A stretch of DNA of 64,000 nucleotides from Pseudevernia furfuracea (taxonomy: Eukaryota > Ascomycota > Lecanoromycetes > Lecanorales > Parmeliaceae), in assembly GCA_022315425.1 (NCBI GenBank), contig JAIUPT010000015.1, positions 372,001-436,000 on the forward strand, given 5' to 3'. The position numbers were made by a program, and so were the translations under genes. The notes beneath the pieces are model-generated. The model worked only from the letters and a program-made list of their open reading frames with translations. It ran no database searches and was not told the DNA's origin. Within the stretch, counting starts at the first letter, position 1, and each line of letters begins with the position of its first letter. Shown piece after piece: positions 34,409 through 45,483 of this stretch.

Positions 34409-36208
34409 ATGTTCAGCGTGGGATATCAGACTCTCTACAGTGTGCTATGTGCATGGGGCGACATTGTGACATGGCGCTTGAGATGTAAGAGGGTGTCAAT
34501 TCAATTGCTGGAGCATGCTAGGTCGCGAAAATGAGCCATGCGCGCATGGTGGTGCTTAAGAATTAGGAGGGAAGTACCCTCTCTTCTTTGCAAGGGAGAG
34601 GATACAGGACAGGTCCGAATTGACTCCTACTCAACCCTACGGGAGTTTCATGAATGCAAAAGTCTCATGTGCCAAATTCCCTTCTGCCATGGTGCTGGTG
34701 TTGTGATATCTGGAACCTGCGCTTAGTGCATCAAGCTCTGTCTGAGCGAGGCGTGCGGGTGGGTGGGTGTATTTTCGCAACTTCTGGATGCCTCTGAGAT
34801 AGGTAAGATATGCCCATCTTCGACGACCTTGATCTCGGATGGCTTCCAAATTTTTCATCATTCATTCTTCCTTCACCGCTCTACCACAATCACAATCACG
34901 CATACTTTGGCTGGCTCGACCAACAAGAGCAGGTTGGTCGCACGGGCGGATCTTCTTCTCGACGAAAAGAAAAGGGAATGGGGAACCGCAGGGCTTTGCG
35001 CAGACGAATTGATTACAAGGCTCCCTTTCTTTCTTTCTTCCCTCCGCGGCTGACACTGACCGTGGTGAACTCCCGAATCAGAAGAAGAGGAGGGAGGAGG
35101 AGGCCTTTTTTCGAGAGATGGAGGCGTCCCTAGGATGTCATTCATCATCATCTGCCTGCTTTTTTCGACTCGACTCGACCGACCACGACACGAGTTTTCC
35201 TCGCTTGTCATGGGCGGAAATGTCACTCTGGCAGAGCAGAGCGTCCCTTATCTATCGCAGGGGGAAAAACTCCACGCCGGAGGCGTGGAAAGGGATACGA
35301 TTTATCAGTCTGGATGCCGGATACATCTGTTTTTCTGGGGGCAGGGGGGGTTTTCACTGTGCTTTTTCGTGGTTTTTGAGCTTTGGTGGGGTGAGAGGAA
35401 CTCGAAAGGAAGGGACGTGGTTCGTTGATTGACATCCCGAAACAAATCTACATCTTCGAGTATCTTCTTTCCTAATCCAATCGGAACTGAGGGGAGCCAA
35501 AATGGACATGATTGGTTGGTTGATATTCGGAGGAGTGGGAGTAGGAAACAGGGAGGTGAGTTTATTGGTAAAGTACAATAGCAGTACCAATATCAGGCGA
35601 GCCACGAAAGTGGCTGAAGCAACCGAGCCCCCTCTTCGAATACCGTCACTTCTTCGAAGCCGAGGATGAAGAGTGGGATAGGGACAAAGTCACTTCAGAC
35701 GCAACTTTGTTCGAGGTACTTGCCAATAAATTATGCACAATTTGACTTCTTTGAGAGCAAAACTACTTATCAAATGACCCCTAACAAATGAGAGAGGATG
35801 TCATTCGAGAGGTAGACCCAATCTAGAGATAGCGCGCGTCTCTCGTGAAGCACTCCTATCTGCGTGAGCAATTGGGATCTTTGATTCGAGAAGCTTCATC
35901 TATGCCGAACCAAATTTTCGGAGGCCCTTGCATCTTTCCGGGAGGACGCTTGATGACGGCTCGAGTGAGCTAGCTGTTGCGTTGTTTGCCGCAGCAAGCA
36001 GTTTGCTTTCGGCAGTTGTTGTTAGTTTCGAGATATATATGTGCCAGTCTTCTACTTGGTCATAGCTTACAGTAAATCTTTTTCGCAACTTGCAGTTGAC
36101 CTTAGCTTAAGGTACTTAGCGAGAGTCTGGTTCTAACGAACTACCTACGCTGCCTGGTTCTAACGAACCTGCGCTAAACGAGAGCCTGGCCAACGACGAA
36201 CGTAGACC
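34409..36208. other. Long intergenic region, no supportable gene
   Basis: 1.8 kb. Overlapping ORFs on both strands around 34800-35600 have biased composition (Arg/Ser/Pro/Phe) and no motif or splice logic. The last ~90 bp before the transposase ATG contain CTGGTTCTAACGAAC twice (about 36128 and 36154). Confidence 0.45.
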
Positions 36209-37918
36209 ATGGAAAACTGGAATTTCCCATCCTCAGAAGGTTCATGGTTTTCACCGGCCGCTCTAGGCCAGCCTCATTCAAGCCCCCGGGATCCAATCTC
36301 GCCCCCGGAACCGAGCAAAAGTCGTCGCGCTATCACAAATGTACAGCGAAAGGAGCTTCGTGCATACAAACAAGCGCTGATGCAAGAGAGTGGTAACTGG
36401 ACCATCAGTAAGATGGTTGAATTCTATCACAAGAAGTACGGTAGAATCCTTGGTAAGTCCACGATATCCGAAAGCCTTTCCGACAGATTCAAGCACCTCG
36501 ATGAAGAAGACCAGCTTTTACATCCCGACTCCAAGATACAGCGGACAGGTTATTGGCCGGACCTGGACGCCGCTGTCTTTGATTGGCAACAGAAAATGCT
36601 CAGGGAGAATGCCACCGTTACGAATGAATCTCTCAAGGGCGTAGCCAAAAAGCTCTTCTTTCAACTTCCGCAATACCGTGATGTCGAGCCCCCTAAATTT
36701 TCAACCGGCTGGTTGGTGGGCTGGAAAGCTCGGTACAGTAATGACAAAATGCGCTCTCAACATGACGGGTCCGGTACTGTAGACCTAGTAGTTGCAGAAA
36801 CGCAGCTCGAAAGGCTTCGTGAGTCTCTGAGGTTCTGTAGGCGTGAGGATATCTACATCATGGACGAGACAGCTTTGTTCTGGAAGATGAGCCCGGATGA
36901 TGCTCTCGCGAGCCGGAGGCAGGCTAGTGGCAAGCTGGATAAAGCCCGGATTACGGTTAATCTCGCCTGCAACGTTACGGGCACCCGCAAACTCCCACCA
37001 TGGTTCATTGGGAAAGCTCAAACTCCTCGGTGCTTCGACAACTCAGGTGTTTACCTGGAGAACTTTCGCATGGTCTGGCGATACAATGGGAAGGCTTGGA
37101 TGACGGGGGTAATGTTTGAGGAGTACCTTCGATGGTTTGACCGGCAAATGGCTGGTCGGAAGGCGTATCTTATTATTGACGAGTTTTCCGCTCACCACGC
37201 CGGCGTCGGTTTTCTACGTTCGAACGCGCCTGAAGGTCTTACGAACACTAAGATCTACTTTCTCCCTACCGTCCTCGCATCTATCCGTCAGCCTTGGGAT
37301 CAAGGGATCTTTCAATCATGGAAGGCTCATTACAGAAGAAGATGGCTGACATACATGTGCGACGAGTACGATGAGCGTAGAGATCCTATGAAGTCGATCA
37401 ATGTACTGCAGGCTATTCGCTGGGGGATTGCCGCATGGGAGGACGATGTCACCCCGACGCTTATTCAGCTTTGCTGGCAGAATTCACGAGTAATGGGTCC
37501 CAATGAAGGACCTCAGACTGAGGTGTGGAAAAAGGAAGTCGAGGAGGATAGCCAGTTATTCAGCAACACCATGACTCAAATGGAGCAGCAGATCGGTTCT
37601 CTCAAACAGCAGAAACGCATCACATCGGCCATGAAAGCCTCTTCGTTTGTCTACCCCTTTGATGAAGTAGTAGTTGACAACCTCAGCAACGAGGATTTGG
37701 TGAAGTCGCTTGTGGAGATTTACAGTACGAGCGGAGTTGAAAGGGATCATGAGACCGATGAGGAAGATGTGTCTGTAGACCTGATCGAAGATGACGAGGC
37801 TTTGGAGCTAGTGTCACGTCTACGTCTGTATGAAGAACAACAAGCAGACGGCGATCAGGCGGTTATATCAAGCCTCAATAAGTATGAGGATGATATACGG
37901 GCACGGACGAAAGAATAG
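36209..37918 (+). CDS. Pogo/Fot1-family DDE transposase (or domesticated derivative)
   Basis: An uninterrupted frame of 569 codons. The N-terminal region has two helix-turn-helix units of CENP-B type: TNVQRKELRAYKQAL...GKSTISESL (residues ~35-95) and the Tc5-like NESLKGVAKKLF...TGWLVGWKARY (~145-180). The DDE_1 catalytic core has Asp 219 (YIMDET), Asp 324 (LIIDEF) and Asp 364 (QPWDQG), the D-D-D pattern of the pogo lineage. The second motif normally reads D-N; here it is D-E, and the third block LPTVLASIRQP departs from the usual LPPNTTSxxQP. The tail is acidic. No matching terminal inverted repeats were found, so the copy may be immobile or domesticated. An intact ORF with no stops in a repeat-bearing region is notable. 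Confidence 0.85.
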   Translation: MENWNFPSSEGSWFSPAALGQPHSSPRDPISPPEPSKSRRAITNVQRKELRAYKQALMQESGNWTISKMVEFYHKKYGRILGKSTISESLSDRFKHLDEEDQLLHPDSKIQRTGYWPDLDAAVFDWQQKMLRENATVTNESLKGVAKKLFFQLPQYRDVEPPKFSTGWLVGWKARYSNDKMRSQHDGSGTVDLVVAETQLERLRESLRFCRREDIYIMDETALFWKMSPDDALASRRQASGKLDKARITVNLACNVTGTRKLPPWFIGKAQTPRCFDNSGVYLENFRMVWRYNGKAWMTGVMFEEYLRWFDRQMAGRKAYLIIDEFSAHHAGVGFLRSNAPEGLTNTKIYFLPTVLASIRQPWDQGIFQSWKAHYRRRWLTYMCDEYDERRDPMKSINVLQAIRWGIAAWEDDVTPTLIQLCWQNSRVMGPNEGPQTEVWKKEVEEDSQLFSNTMTQMEQQIGSLKQQKRITSAMKASSFVYPFDEVVVDNLSNEDLVKSLVEIYSTSGVERDHETDEEDVSVDLIEDDEALELVSRLRLYEEQQADGDQAVISSLNKYEDDIRARTKE

Positions 37919-39226
37919 GGAGAAGGCCATTCTTCAAAGGGGGTTCTTCAGGGTGATCAGCAATCAATCATGTGACCCGCTACATGTACACTCCCTTTTG
38001 ATGCATTTACATCCCCCCCATATCCGGGTGCCATCTGTTCCCGGGCTGGATAAGCTAGGCACAGCCTCGGAGTGCTTTACAGCTTCCTGTATCTTGTTAC
38101 CTATAGTGCATCACTCGTAAGCAGGATCCACCCTCCCTTTGGGGCGAAGCCTTTTATAACACACTCGTTTCTACAACTCTTTCGATAGGCCAAATATCAA
38201 AAAGACTAGCCCTTCGCGACTCAACCGTGAAGTCGAGTGTGAACAAGCTTCCAAAGGGGTAGATATTCGTGTTGGTTCGAAAAAGATGTCTAACCATGCA
38301 AGTAAAGCGCGTCGGATCTGACATTCATCGTGTGCGAAAGCTGTGTACACGGGTGTGGGGGGGGGGTACATGTATCACTTCCCCAAATCATCCCTCGAGA
38401 CTAATAAGAGATAGCGAGAAAGTCTTCACGAGTGTCAAGGCCATTTGCCAAAGGCCGACTACTAGCTAGCGTATTGGGCGTCTTCGTAAATCTTAGCAAT
38501 CCTTTGGCATTTTGGATGGGTCCAAAATTCCCAGCTTCACAACTATGTTTTTTTTTTTCAAATGGAAAAGGCTTTTGCTTATGAGTTGGACTCCTCATCG
38601 CGGCAGTTTTAATAATTGCTGCTCAATCAAGTATGAAACCTCTACAAGAAAATGACTCAATTACAGAGTCACAAAATAGATTAGAAATTTTGGGCATGAC
38701 AGACAGATCTCACTTAGGTCATCAGGTACTCTACTCTTAACTTCTCTTGTTTCTTCACCCCAGCTTCTTTGAAACTGTGTAAGAGTTTTACTAGATGATC
38801 CTCCCGCCATGTGAATGCCGCTGAAATACTAAAGTATCAATCGGTTTTGTGAAGATGATAATCTGGATCGGTGATGTGGGCAAAAGTTCGGATTGCAAAC
38901 GATTTTGAATACGCTTACAGGAGGACCGCACCAAAAGTCCTGGACAGCGCTAGTGATAGCCCTAACCCTATCTTCGGAAAGCGACCCCATAGCTGACTTC
39001 TAGGCGCATTTTTCTAGGTAGCTCTTTAGGCGGGACGCTTTCCGAGGTCTCGTCCAGGACTCTACGTGCCGACCTCCGTACAGGACGCTCTTTCCACCCC
39101 ATAGAAATTTTTATGCGACCACTGGCAGCAGTCAAATTCAACAATGACCTTCCTATCAATCAACCAATTTACCGACTTAGACAAACTTTTCAAATGGGCC
39201 AAAATTGTGTTTTTCCTGGTGTAGCT
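37919..39226. other. Transposase 3' flank, nothing recognised
   Basis: 1.3 kb. A G-run is at 38357-38366 and a T-run at 38548-38558. I searched for an inverted copy of the sequence upstream of the transposase and saw none. No gene is supported. Confidence 0.45.
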
Positions 39227-39460
39227 ATGTCTTGCGCCCAACAACCCTGCCGAGGCCGGTCGCAAGACCCTATCAGCACTCCTCCTGCTTCCCTTCGTTG
39301 TACTTCTCGTCCTCCAAAGTATGTCACCATCGTTGAGCAGCCAGCCGGTCAATCTATGAGCGAGGCCTCAGCAGGCAAAGGCAAAGACAAGCGTCAGATA
39401 CCTTTCGATGACGCTCAGAAGGTCGTTCGGAACGGAGCTACCAGCATCCAGAAAGGATAG
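39227..39460 (+). CDS. Weak candidate small basic protein
   Basis: An ATG-started frame of 77 codons with the lysine-rich segment SAGKGKDKRQIPFDDAQKVV. Composition is protein-like near the end, but there is no known motif. The stop follows a sequence that could also be a splice boundary. It sits about 230 bp upstream of the exon-intron-like tandem array, so it might be an early exon of a gene running into that array. Low confidence. Confidence 0.25.
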   Translation: MSCAQQPCRGRSQDPISTPPASLRCTSRPPKYVTIVEQPAGQSMSEASAGKGKDKRQIPFDDAQKVVRNGATSIQKG

Positions 39461-39690
39461 GTCATAGCCAATTCAGCCGACGGCTTGGCACTCGCATACT
39501 GTTGTACATCTGCTGCAGTCACCTTACATAGCACTCTTCATCAACGATGCCCTAGTTATCATAACTGTAAACTACCCCGGTATAGTCCTGACAAAAGTCG
39601 TTTTGTCATTCCGGATCCTTATCAATACCTTTCGACTTCTTCGACGTTAAAGTTTTAGGTGAAATCACAGAAGAAAGGTGTTGGAAAAGT

Positions 39691-40425
39691 AAGTATTTTT
39701 GGGATTCTTATTCATTCATCATGTTCCTTTTGAGCCGTTCAAGTCTCAAACTTTCTCGAGACTGATGTAGACAGGAATACAATTCCGCGGCAAGTATACT
39801 CGTGCGGTTGACAAATCGATATTCTTAGCACGCAAGTACCCACCAATGGATGCCGGTTATGGTACCCTCAGTAAAGACTCCAATTGGTGGGTATCTGCGC
39901 ACCGTACTGCCAAGAGGATACAATTCTCGGCCGTATCAGTATTTGGGATACTTACCCTTACAGCATGTCCCGTTCAAGTTTTAGCTTCAAGGCTGAAACT
40001 TGTGACTGAACAAGGGCCCAACTCTTTGCAAAGGCAATGTATTTGGGGTGTTTACCAATCAATTATGTCCTTTTGAACTTATTCAAAGCTGGAACTGTTG
40101 ACTGAAACAGAGAGGAAGCCATTATAGCGGCCAGTGTTCTTGGGGTACCTGATTTTACCCATCAATGATGTCCCTTTCAAGTGTTCGGACCCGCTCAAGC
40201 TTACAAACGTTGATTGAATTAGGGCATAATTCATTCCAAAGGCGAGTGTATTAGGGATGTTTTTCTGGAAAAATAATGTCCCTTTGGAGCACTCTCACCC
40301 GCTCGAGACTGCAAACTTTGACTAAGATGCGGATTAAACCATGCCAGAGGCAAGTATTCTGGGGGGAATTCCCCATCACTTGCGTTTGAGTGCTTCCACC
40401 CGCTCGAGCCTACAATTACTGCCGT
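39691..40425 (+). repeat. Diverged tandem array, about seven units of 95-112 bp, intron-like ends
   Basis: Units start near 39691, 39791 (diverged, longer), 39938, 40035, 40131, 40242 and 40350. Each has a donor-like start (AGTATTTGGG, AGTGTTCTTGGGG), a conserved middle (ATGTCCCTTT, then CCCGCTCGAG or similar), a branch-like TTGACTGA and an AG, followed by ~25-30 bp ending in GGCA or GGCC just before the next GT. So every period looks like an ~80-bp intron plus a mini-exon. In-frame translation across the mini-exons is not consistently open (TAA in units 5 and 6), so it may be non-coding or decayed. It belongs to no repeat class I know. Confidence 0.7.
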
Positions 40426-40919
40426 ACTCGTATGCGCAGGCTTTCTCCCACACCATTGCCACATTTCATAGCTCCTGGCCCATCCATTCTTGCACGCTTT
40501 TGCGGGAATAAACGCAAAGGGGACTACCAGATCAAGAAAGACGAAACTCATTTTCATTCAGAGTGGAGTGAATTTCGGATTAAATTCCGCTGCAAATGCG
40601 ATTCTCTCCGCCAACGCGCCCGGAGAGTACTTAGCTACAAAGGAAAAAAAAACTATAAATAAAGCACTAAGTAACGCCCGAAAGATGGAGTGGGGAGTAT
40701 GTTAAGGAGATCATCTGTAGGCTACCGAAAAGTGGTAACCTGCATGGTGGCGAGCGAGCCAACAACGGAGAAGACCGAGCTCTGAAAATGCACGCTACCG
40801 AAGTCCACGGAAGACAAGCGCCGGGGAATTTCCCCCTTTCTCCACCATCCAAGCGCTTTGACTCTGGCATCATGCATTTGGGAAAGCCATCCTCGCTGCA
40901 GGTGGTCGGCGATCCTGAT

Positions 40920-41498
40920 CTAGGGGTCTATTTCAGAGCGCCGTGGCTCGGAGACCAAGTGGCAGCTGTCTTGGAGCGCGACTGCTGAAGGCCTCATGGA
41001 ATCGATCCAGATGACGAATTGCAAGGGATGGTCCCAGATTTGGTCATCAGACCACATCTGTTGATCGTTAGGCCTTGTCTCCTGCATCGTCGCTGCTCGC
41101 ATACCTTGTAAAACTTGATCCACAGCGTACCCTTGTCGTCTGGGCCCCCATACGTAACCCCGAGCATGTTGTTGCGGTTGTGAATCCATTCCTAATGACC
41201 GTGTTATCAGATATCCTTCCGCTATGAGCCCGGGACAGAGCAGTGGTGCACTTACGATAGCATTACAGAGCGCTTCCAAGTCGCCAAAGATCACTCGTAG
41301 TTGGCATCTTGGTGGAATGCCGACGGTGTCGATACTCGGTAGTGTAGCGGACATGAGTCTCAATGTTCTGAGTTGTCTGAGGAGATCTAGGACGGTCGAT
41401 TGCACCCAGCCGGGTCGGGTTCTCACGTCCCATATAGGCTCCCATGGCCTGAGACTGATGAAATTTCGCTCGCCGAGTATTCTGGGAGAGGGAGACAT
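40920..41498 (-). CDS. Hypothetical protein, two exons
   Basis: A minus-strand frame starting at the ATG at 41498 (MSPSPRILGERNFISLRPWE). A GTAAGT...CATTAG intron (about 41257-41194) lies after LEALCNAI; the second exon continues GMDSQPQQHARGYVWG and ends EPRRSEIDP. The intron also translates open, so an unspliced 192-residue form exists. Tryptophans are frequent (PWEPIWDVR, MWSDDQIWDHPLQFVIWID). No domain is recognised. It lies between two diverged repeat arrays. Confidence 0.4.
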   Translation of the reverse strand: MSPSPRILGERNFISLRPWEPIWDVRTRPGWVQSTVLDLLRQLRTLRLMSATLPSIDTVGIPPRCQLRVIFGDLEALCNAIVSAPLLCPGLIAEGYLITRSLGMDSQPQQHARGYVWGPRRQGYAVDQVLQGMRAATMQETRPNDQQMWSDDQIWDHPLQFVIWIDSMRPSAVALQDSCHLVSEPRRSEIDP

Positions 41499-41739
41499 TC
41501 TGGGAGAGGAAGCTAGAAAGAATTTGGGAGGCTGTAGCTTGGAAGATAGGTGAGGTGCTCTGTGGAGTGAGATGTCTCTACTGCTTCAGGTGTGTGGACT
41601 TGGAAAGATGGGAGAAACAATGGAGCTTTAATATTCTGCTCACGGCATTAACACACTTACTTGTCGTCATGGAAAAGGGCCGAGGCATTTTGTCTTAGCG
41701 CTGGGACAACGGTGGGTTGGATTTGTCATAAGAGAAGCA

Positions 41740-42150
41740 TCAAACGGCTCGAGACCCCGCACCTTGTTGTCCTTACCCATCCTAATCGACATGAAGTAGT
41801 ATCGACTTTGATCGCAGGACGCCTTAGAGAAACTACAGGCTACGGTGTCCATGCAGGATCGCCGCGAGGAGTCGAATTCGTCATGGGGAAGACTCCAGAT
41901 GGCTCGAGACCCCACACCTTGCTCGAGACCCTACACCTTGCTGTCGTCGCCGATCATAACCGACATGCAGTAGCTTTGGCTTTTGATCACAAGACTTTTT
42001 GGGACCACGGGAAATGGAGTCCGTGGAGGTCCGTACCTTGCTATCGCCACCGCTCAGAAACGACCCGAAGTAGCATGGGCTTTTGATCAAGGGACGCCTT
42101 GAGACCCCAGACCGTGGAGTCCGTGCAGAATGAGTCGTTCGTGCAGCGGA
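41740..42150. repeat. Diverged tandem repeat, three units of about 120-140 bp
   Basis: Shared blocks recur in order: CTCGAGACCCC.CACCTTG, then GTCGCCGATCATAACCGACATG or variants, then AGTAGC.T.GGCTTTTGATC, then GGACGCCTT and GTGGAGTCCGTG. Units start near 41745, 41895 and 42030. Within unit 2 the CTCGAGACCC(C/T)ACACCTTGCT piece is itself doubled. No coding frame runs through all units. Confidence 0.7.
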
Positions 42151-43433
42151 CATGTTAACACTTAAGCAGTAAGATTTTAGCAACCCTGAGAATTCTATAA
42201 GGGGCAGTTAGAAATGCAGATAACACTTGTCACTCCCGTCTCGCAAAGAAATTGAGGAAGTTGAGCAAGTACACGCTACTTAATATTGGGTGCATCTGGG
42301 AGACACATTCTTAGGGCAGAATTGTGAAGGCGTGAGCTAGTCTATTGATCGACTAAGGTACTTATGGGCAGATGATGATCCGATTAGTGGAAGATTAAAT
42401 GTTTAACGCGGTTCCCTGCATAATGAATGATACTACTGCATGATCGTTCTGTGGCTGCTTCACGGACTTTGAGGACCTGGTCGGAGCCGACGGGTAATAA
42501 TGCCTCTCTCATCTTGCATAAAGGGTTTGGTTTATCGGGTTCAATCGGTTATCGTCATGCCACCTAGACGGATTGGTTGGGATACTCCCAGAGCAAAGCC
42601 GAATGACGAAATTTCATTTGGGTGTTGATATCCGTGATCAGCGTAGCCGCAACTCCCATAGTGGCAAAATCTTGGAATGCTCCTCAAGGGCAAGATAAGC
42701 GAGAGCAATAAGCAGATCACGCGTAAAGAGGCTATGCACCTGTGGTCCGGGGTTTTTTTGCTTTGCATCCCCCATCCCCCATCCCCCTCCCCAAAGACAA
42801 AGATGTCCAGATTTGGAAGGAGCCTCGTTTTGCCCAACTATGTCGGGGCCTGGAACATGACATGAGGGATTATAGCAAAAGGCATCCATAAAGGGTATAA
42901 ATTATGGAGAAGATCGAACCAAGAGCCCGAGGTGGTAGATCCTTCGACTCAGGAACGACCAGCCCCCCCCCCCAACGTTTTCCCAGAACCCAGACGCAAA
43001 ATCCTTTGTTACTGGATTCTTGATTGTCATTTCAGTCGCAGCGGAGACCCCAGTGACATTAAATCGAGCGTCTGCTGTTGTAACATCAGAGCAAGCACGT
43101 TTGAATCGACCTCTCGCCTTACCTGAGCCAAATCATCATAGTAAGTATCCCTTGAGATATCTGCACCAACCCATGCTGAACAAATCGCACCTAGTATCGT
43201 CAGCGAGCCCAGAGTAAGCACCATCTATGCGATGATCTACTGCACATCCATCCTTCGAACTTTGATACTCATGTACACGTTCATCAACGCTATTATGAAA
43301 TCACATAATGATATCTGTGATCAGAACACACGACTTTAGGCCAAAGCCTGAACTGACAGACTGAAAGAAAGACCAGGTCGACCATTCTAGAAACATTTGT
43401 TCCAATTCCACACATTCGTCGAAGTCAGATTCC
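42151..43433. other. Intergenic, nothing recognised
   Basis: 1.3 kb, including a C-run at 42966-42974. Short ORFs have no motif and no consistent splicing. Confidence 0.45.
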
Positions 43434-43757
43434 ATGGAGCCGCCCATCCAATACGCTACGGCGGTTTTGATTCCTTTCAGGCCCGCACCACCACCACGAA
43501 TGTACCATCCCGAGTGTCCGTGGCTTCCGGCCCACGTCCGTCTCTTCACCTTCCCGAATCCAGCAACCAGAATCGGACGCATTCACGGCAACCCGGCGAC
43601 CATGCTCCAGCTCCGATTACACTTCAATAAGAGGAACGGGCACCCGTGGGACAAGCCGCTGTTCCTGGAAGAGATCGCAGCGGTGAGGCGTTGGGAAAGA
43701 CGTTGGCACCAGAGATTCCACGCAGGAAGGCACATGGCGGTATGGCGCGGTCGGTAA
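43434..43757 (+). CDS. Weak candidate small basic protein (107 aa)
   Basis: An ATG-started frame of 107 codons, rich in Arg, His, Pro and Trp, with MYHPECPWLPAHVRLFTFP and the basic helix-like EEIAAVRRWERRWHQRF. No known domain, no signal peptide. It could be a real small gene or a chance ORF in GC-rich DNA; the helix-like charge pattern is the only argument for it. A TCAA microsatellite follows at 43859-43890. Confidence 0.3.
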   Translation: MEPPIQYATAVLIPFRPAPPPRMYHPECPWLPAHVRLFTFPNPATRIGRIHGNPATMLQLRLHFNKRNGHPWDKPLFLEEIAAVRRWERRWHQRFHAGRHMAVWRGR

Positions 43758-43858
43758 AGGCCTCGAGGACGGGACGGCCTTTTTCTCGAGGGAGGGCAAA
43801 TGTGGTGGGGATTGGCGCCAGCGTCCTACCCCATAGATTCTCTCGCAGATATGTCGCC

Positions 43859-43890
43859 ATCAATCAATCAATCAACCAATCAATCAATTA
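43859..43890. repeat. TCAA microsatellite
   Basis: About seven TCAA units with one CAAC interruption, in an intergenic position. Confidence 0.9.
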
Positions 43891-44567
43891 CTTCACCCCC
43901 CAATGATGAAGAACTTTCCTGAAAGTGTTGCTGCGAGTTCCCTGACAGTCGTCGCAATATTTCCCAGAGCCATCGTTCTTTTGCCCGCAGGGATACTGTC
44001 CTTCATGCCTTCATTCTTTCCCGTGAGTGGTTGTTGACCTGGTTCAATACTCACGGACAGGTGCGCAGATGGTAAGGACGGGGGAGCTTTCTCCTGTTTT
44101 AATAAACTCACCCTATGCGTAGATCTTGCTGCATTATCTTACCACGACTCTTGCATACACCAGAAGCCCAATTGCTCCCGCCCGCCCGCTTGACTGTCCT
44201 CTGTGATTCACGCATCCACCCAATGCATGAGCTTGTCGAAGATATTGCAGACCAAAGCTTGCGATGTGAAAATATTGGCCCACTCCATCCGCAATAACAA
44301 TGACAGAAACCTTCTGAACCTAGACCAGACCATCGCATATGCAGGTCGCCAGGAACCGGAGGTTTGCTAACGGTGCCACGAACCTTTGAACAACCGACCT
44401 GATAAATCCGGCCCCCCCTACTTAAACACGTCACGTTGCCGTGGACATGCGGAAGTTCCTACACCCACCGCTTCTTCCTTCCCTGGTCAGCCCATTTGTC
44501 ACTCTGTCGACTGGTCTCACCGCCCAAAGATCCTTTTGACATCCGATCCACCAAGCCGCAGTCAGTC
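43891..44567. other. Spacer upstream of the two shared-domain genes
   Basis: Nearly 700 bp with no supportable gene. The last ~200 bp are C/T-rich (ACACCCACCGCTTCTTCCTT), as is usual in fungal promoters just before an ATG. Confidence 0.4.
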
Positions 44568-45483
44568 ATGGCGCCGTTCACGGACGCAAAGATGAACCGA
44601 CTGATGACTCGCTACTACGGCCGTGACCGCGACCCCCGATTCCTCTACGACGGCGGCCAAGAAACGATCGTGAAGGAACTGCACGCGTGGGTCGTCCGGC
44701 GCCAACAAGTCTCCCGGGAGCAGATGGAACTGCGGGGGAAGATCGTCGCGTCCACCGTCGGGGTGGGAAGCCCCCGGACAAGAGCGCAACACGAGGCCGC
44801 GGTGGCGGAAGTGGCGCGCGATTTGGACCGCGCCGAGGTGAGCAAAACCGCCCCCTTTTTTTCATACAGAAGGGAAAACGGGAATCCACTCACCGCTTCG
44901 TGAACAGGCTCTCGACGACGAGGCAGACGAAGACACGGCGAGGGCGGCGTACCTCCTCGACACGCTCCGGCACCGGGGCGTTCTGTGGCCGAAGCTCTGG
45001 TGGCGGCCGGAATACGATGGCGGCGTGTGCTCCTTTCTCGGCACGGTGGATCCGGGGTTCGATCCCGACCACACCCTTGCGGCCTTGGAGGACACGCAGC
45101 GCGAGCGTCCCGAGGCCGGAAGGGCGGGGCTTGGAGCTCGGGTCGATGCTGAAACCGGACACGGGGTTGATAAGGGTAAAAGGCCTGCCCGTGGCGGCGA
45201 ATCGAGCGCAGGAGGCGAGGGAACTACTGGAGAGGGAAGTGCGCGGGAAGGAGAAGGGACAACAACAACAACAACAACAACGACAACAACGTCGTTTATT
45301 TCGGCCTTGAATACCCACCCTGCCAAGTGGGAAACAATCATGAAGGCTGTGGACGGCGGTAACTATCCACGGATCAGGATTGAAGAAGCGAAACTTGTGG
45401 CAGTTGCGAGTACTCAAGCGGAGTCAGAGATGATACTCAAGAGATTCTTGGCGGACGTCTTTGAGGATTTGGATGACGAATGA
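44568..45483 (+). CDS. Unknown protein with one copy of a novel ~55-residue domain
   Basis: Two exons, 44568-44837 and 44908-45483, phase-0 junction (GTGAGC...GAACAG), 281 residues. The N-terminal half is helical and charged (MNRLMTRYYGRDRDPRF, TIVKELHAWVVRRQQVS). Then come LWPKLWWRPEYDGGVCSF, a Gly/Glu-rich linker and an 11-residue threonine run encoded by an ACA microsatellite. The last ~55 residues (AKWETIMKAVDGGNYPRIRI...KLVAV...ILKRFLADVFED) match a segment of the next gene downstream. I do not recognise the domain. No signal peptide or membrane helix is present, so it is probably intracellular. The intron is GC-rich and contains a T-run. Confidence 0.6.

Noticed and set aside
34763..35435. 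Overlapping ORFs on both strands of ~100 codons
   Set aside because: All have biased composition, conflict with each other, and show no splice logic or motif.
44862..45417. Minus-strand valine-run ORFs
   Set aside because: They are antisense to the ACA microsatellite and spliced gene on the plus strand and have no motif.
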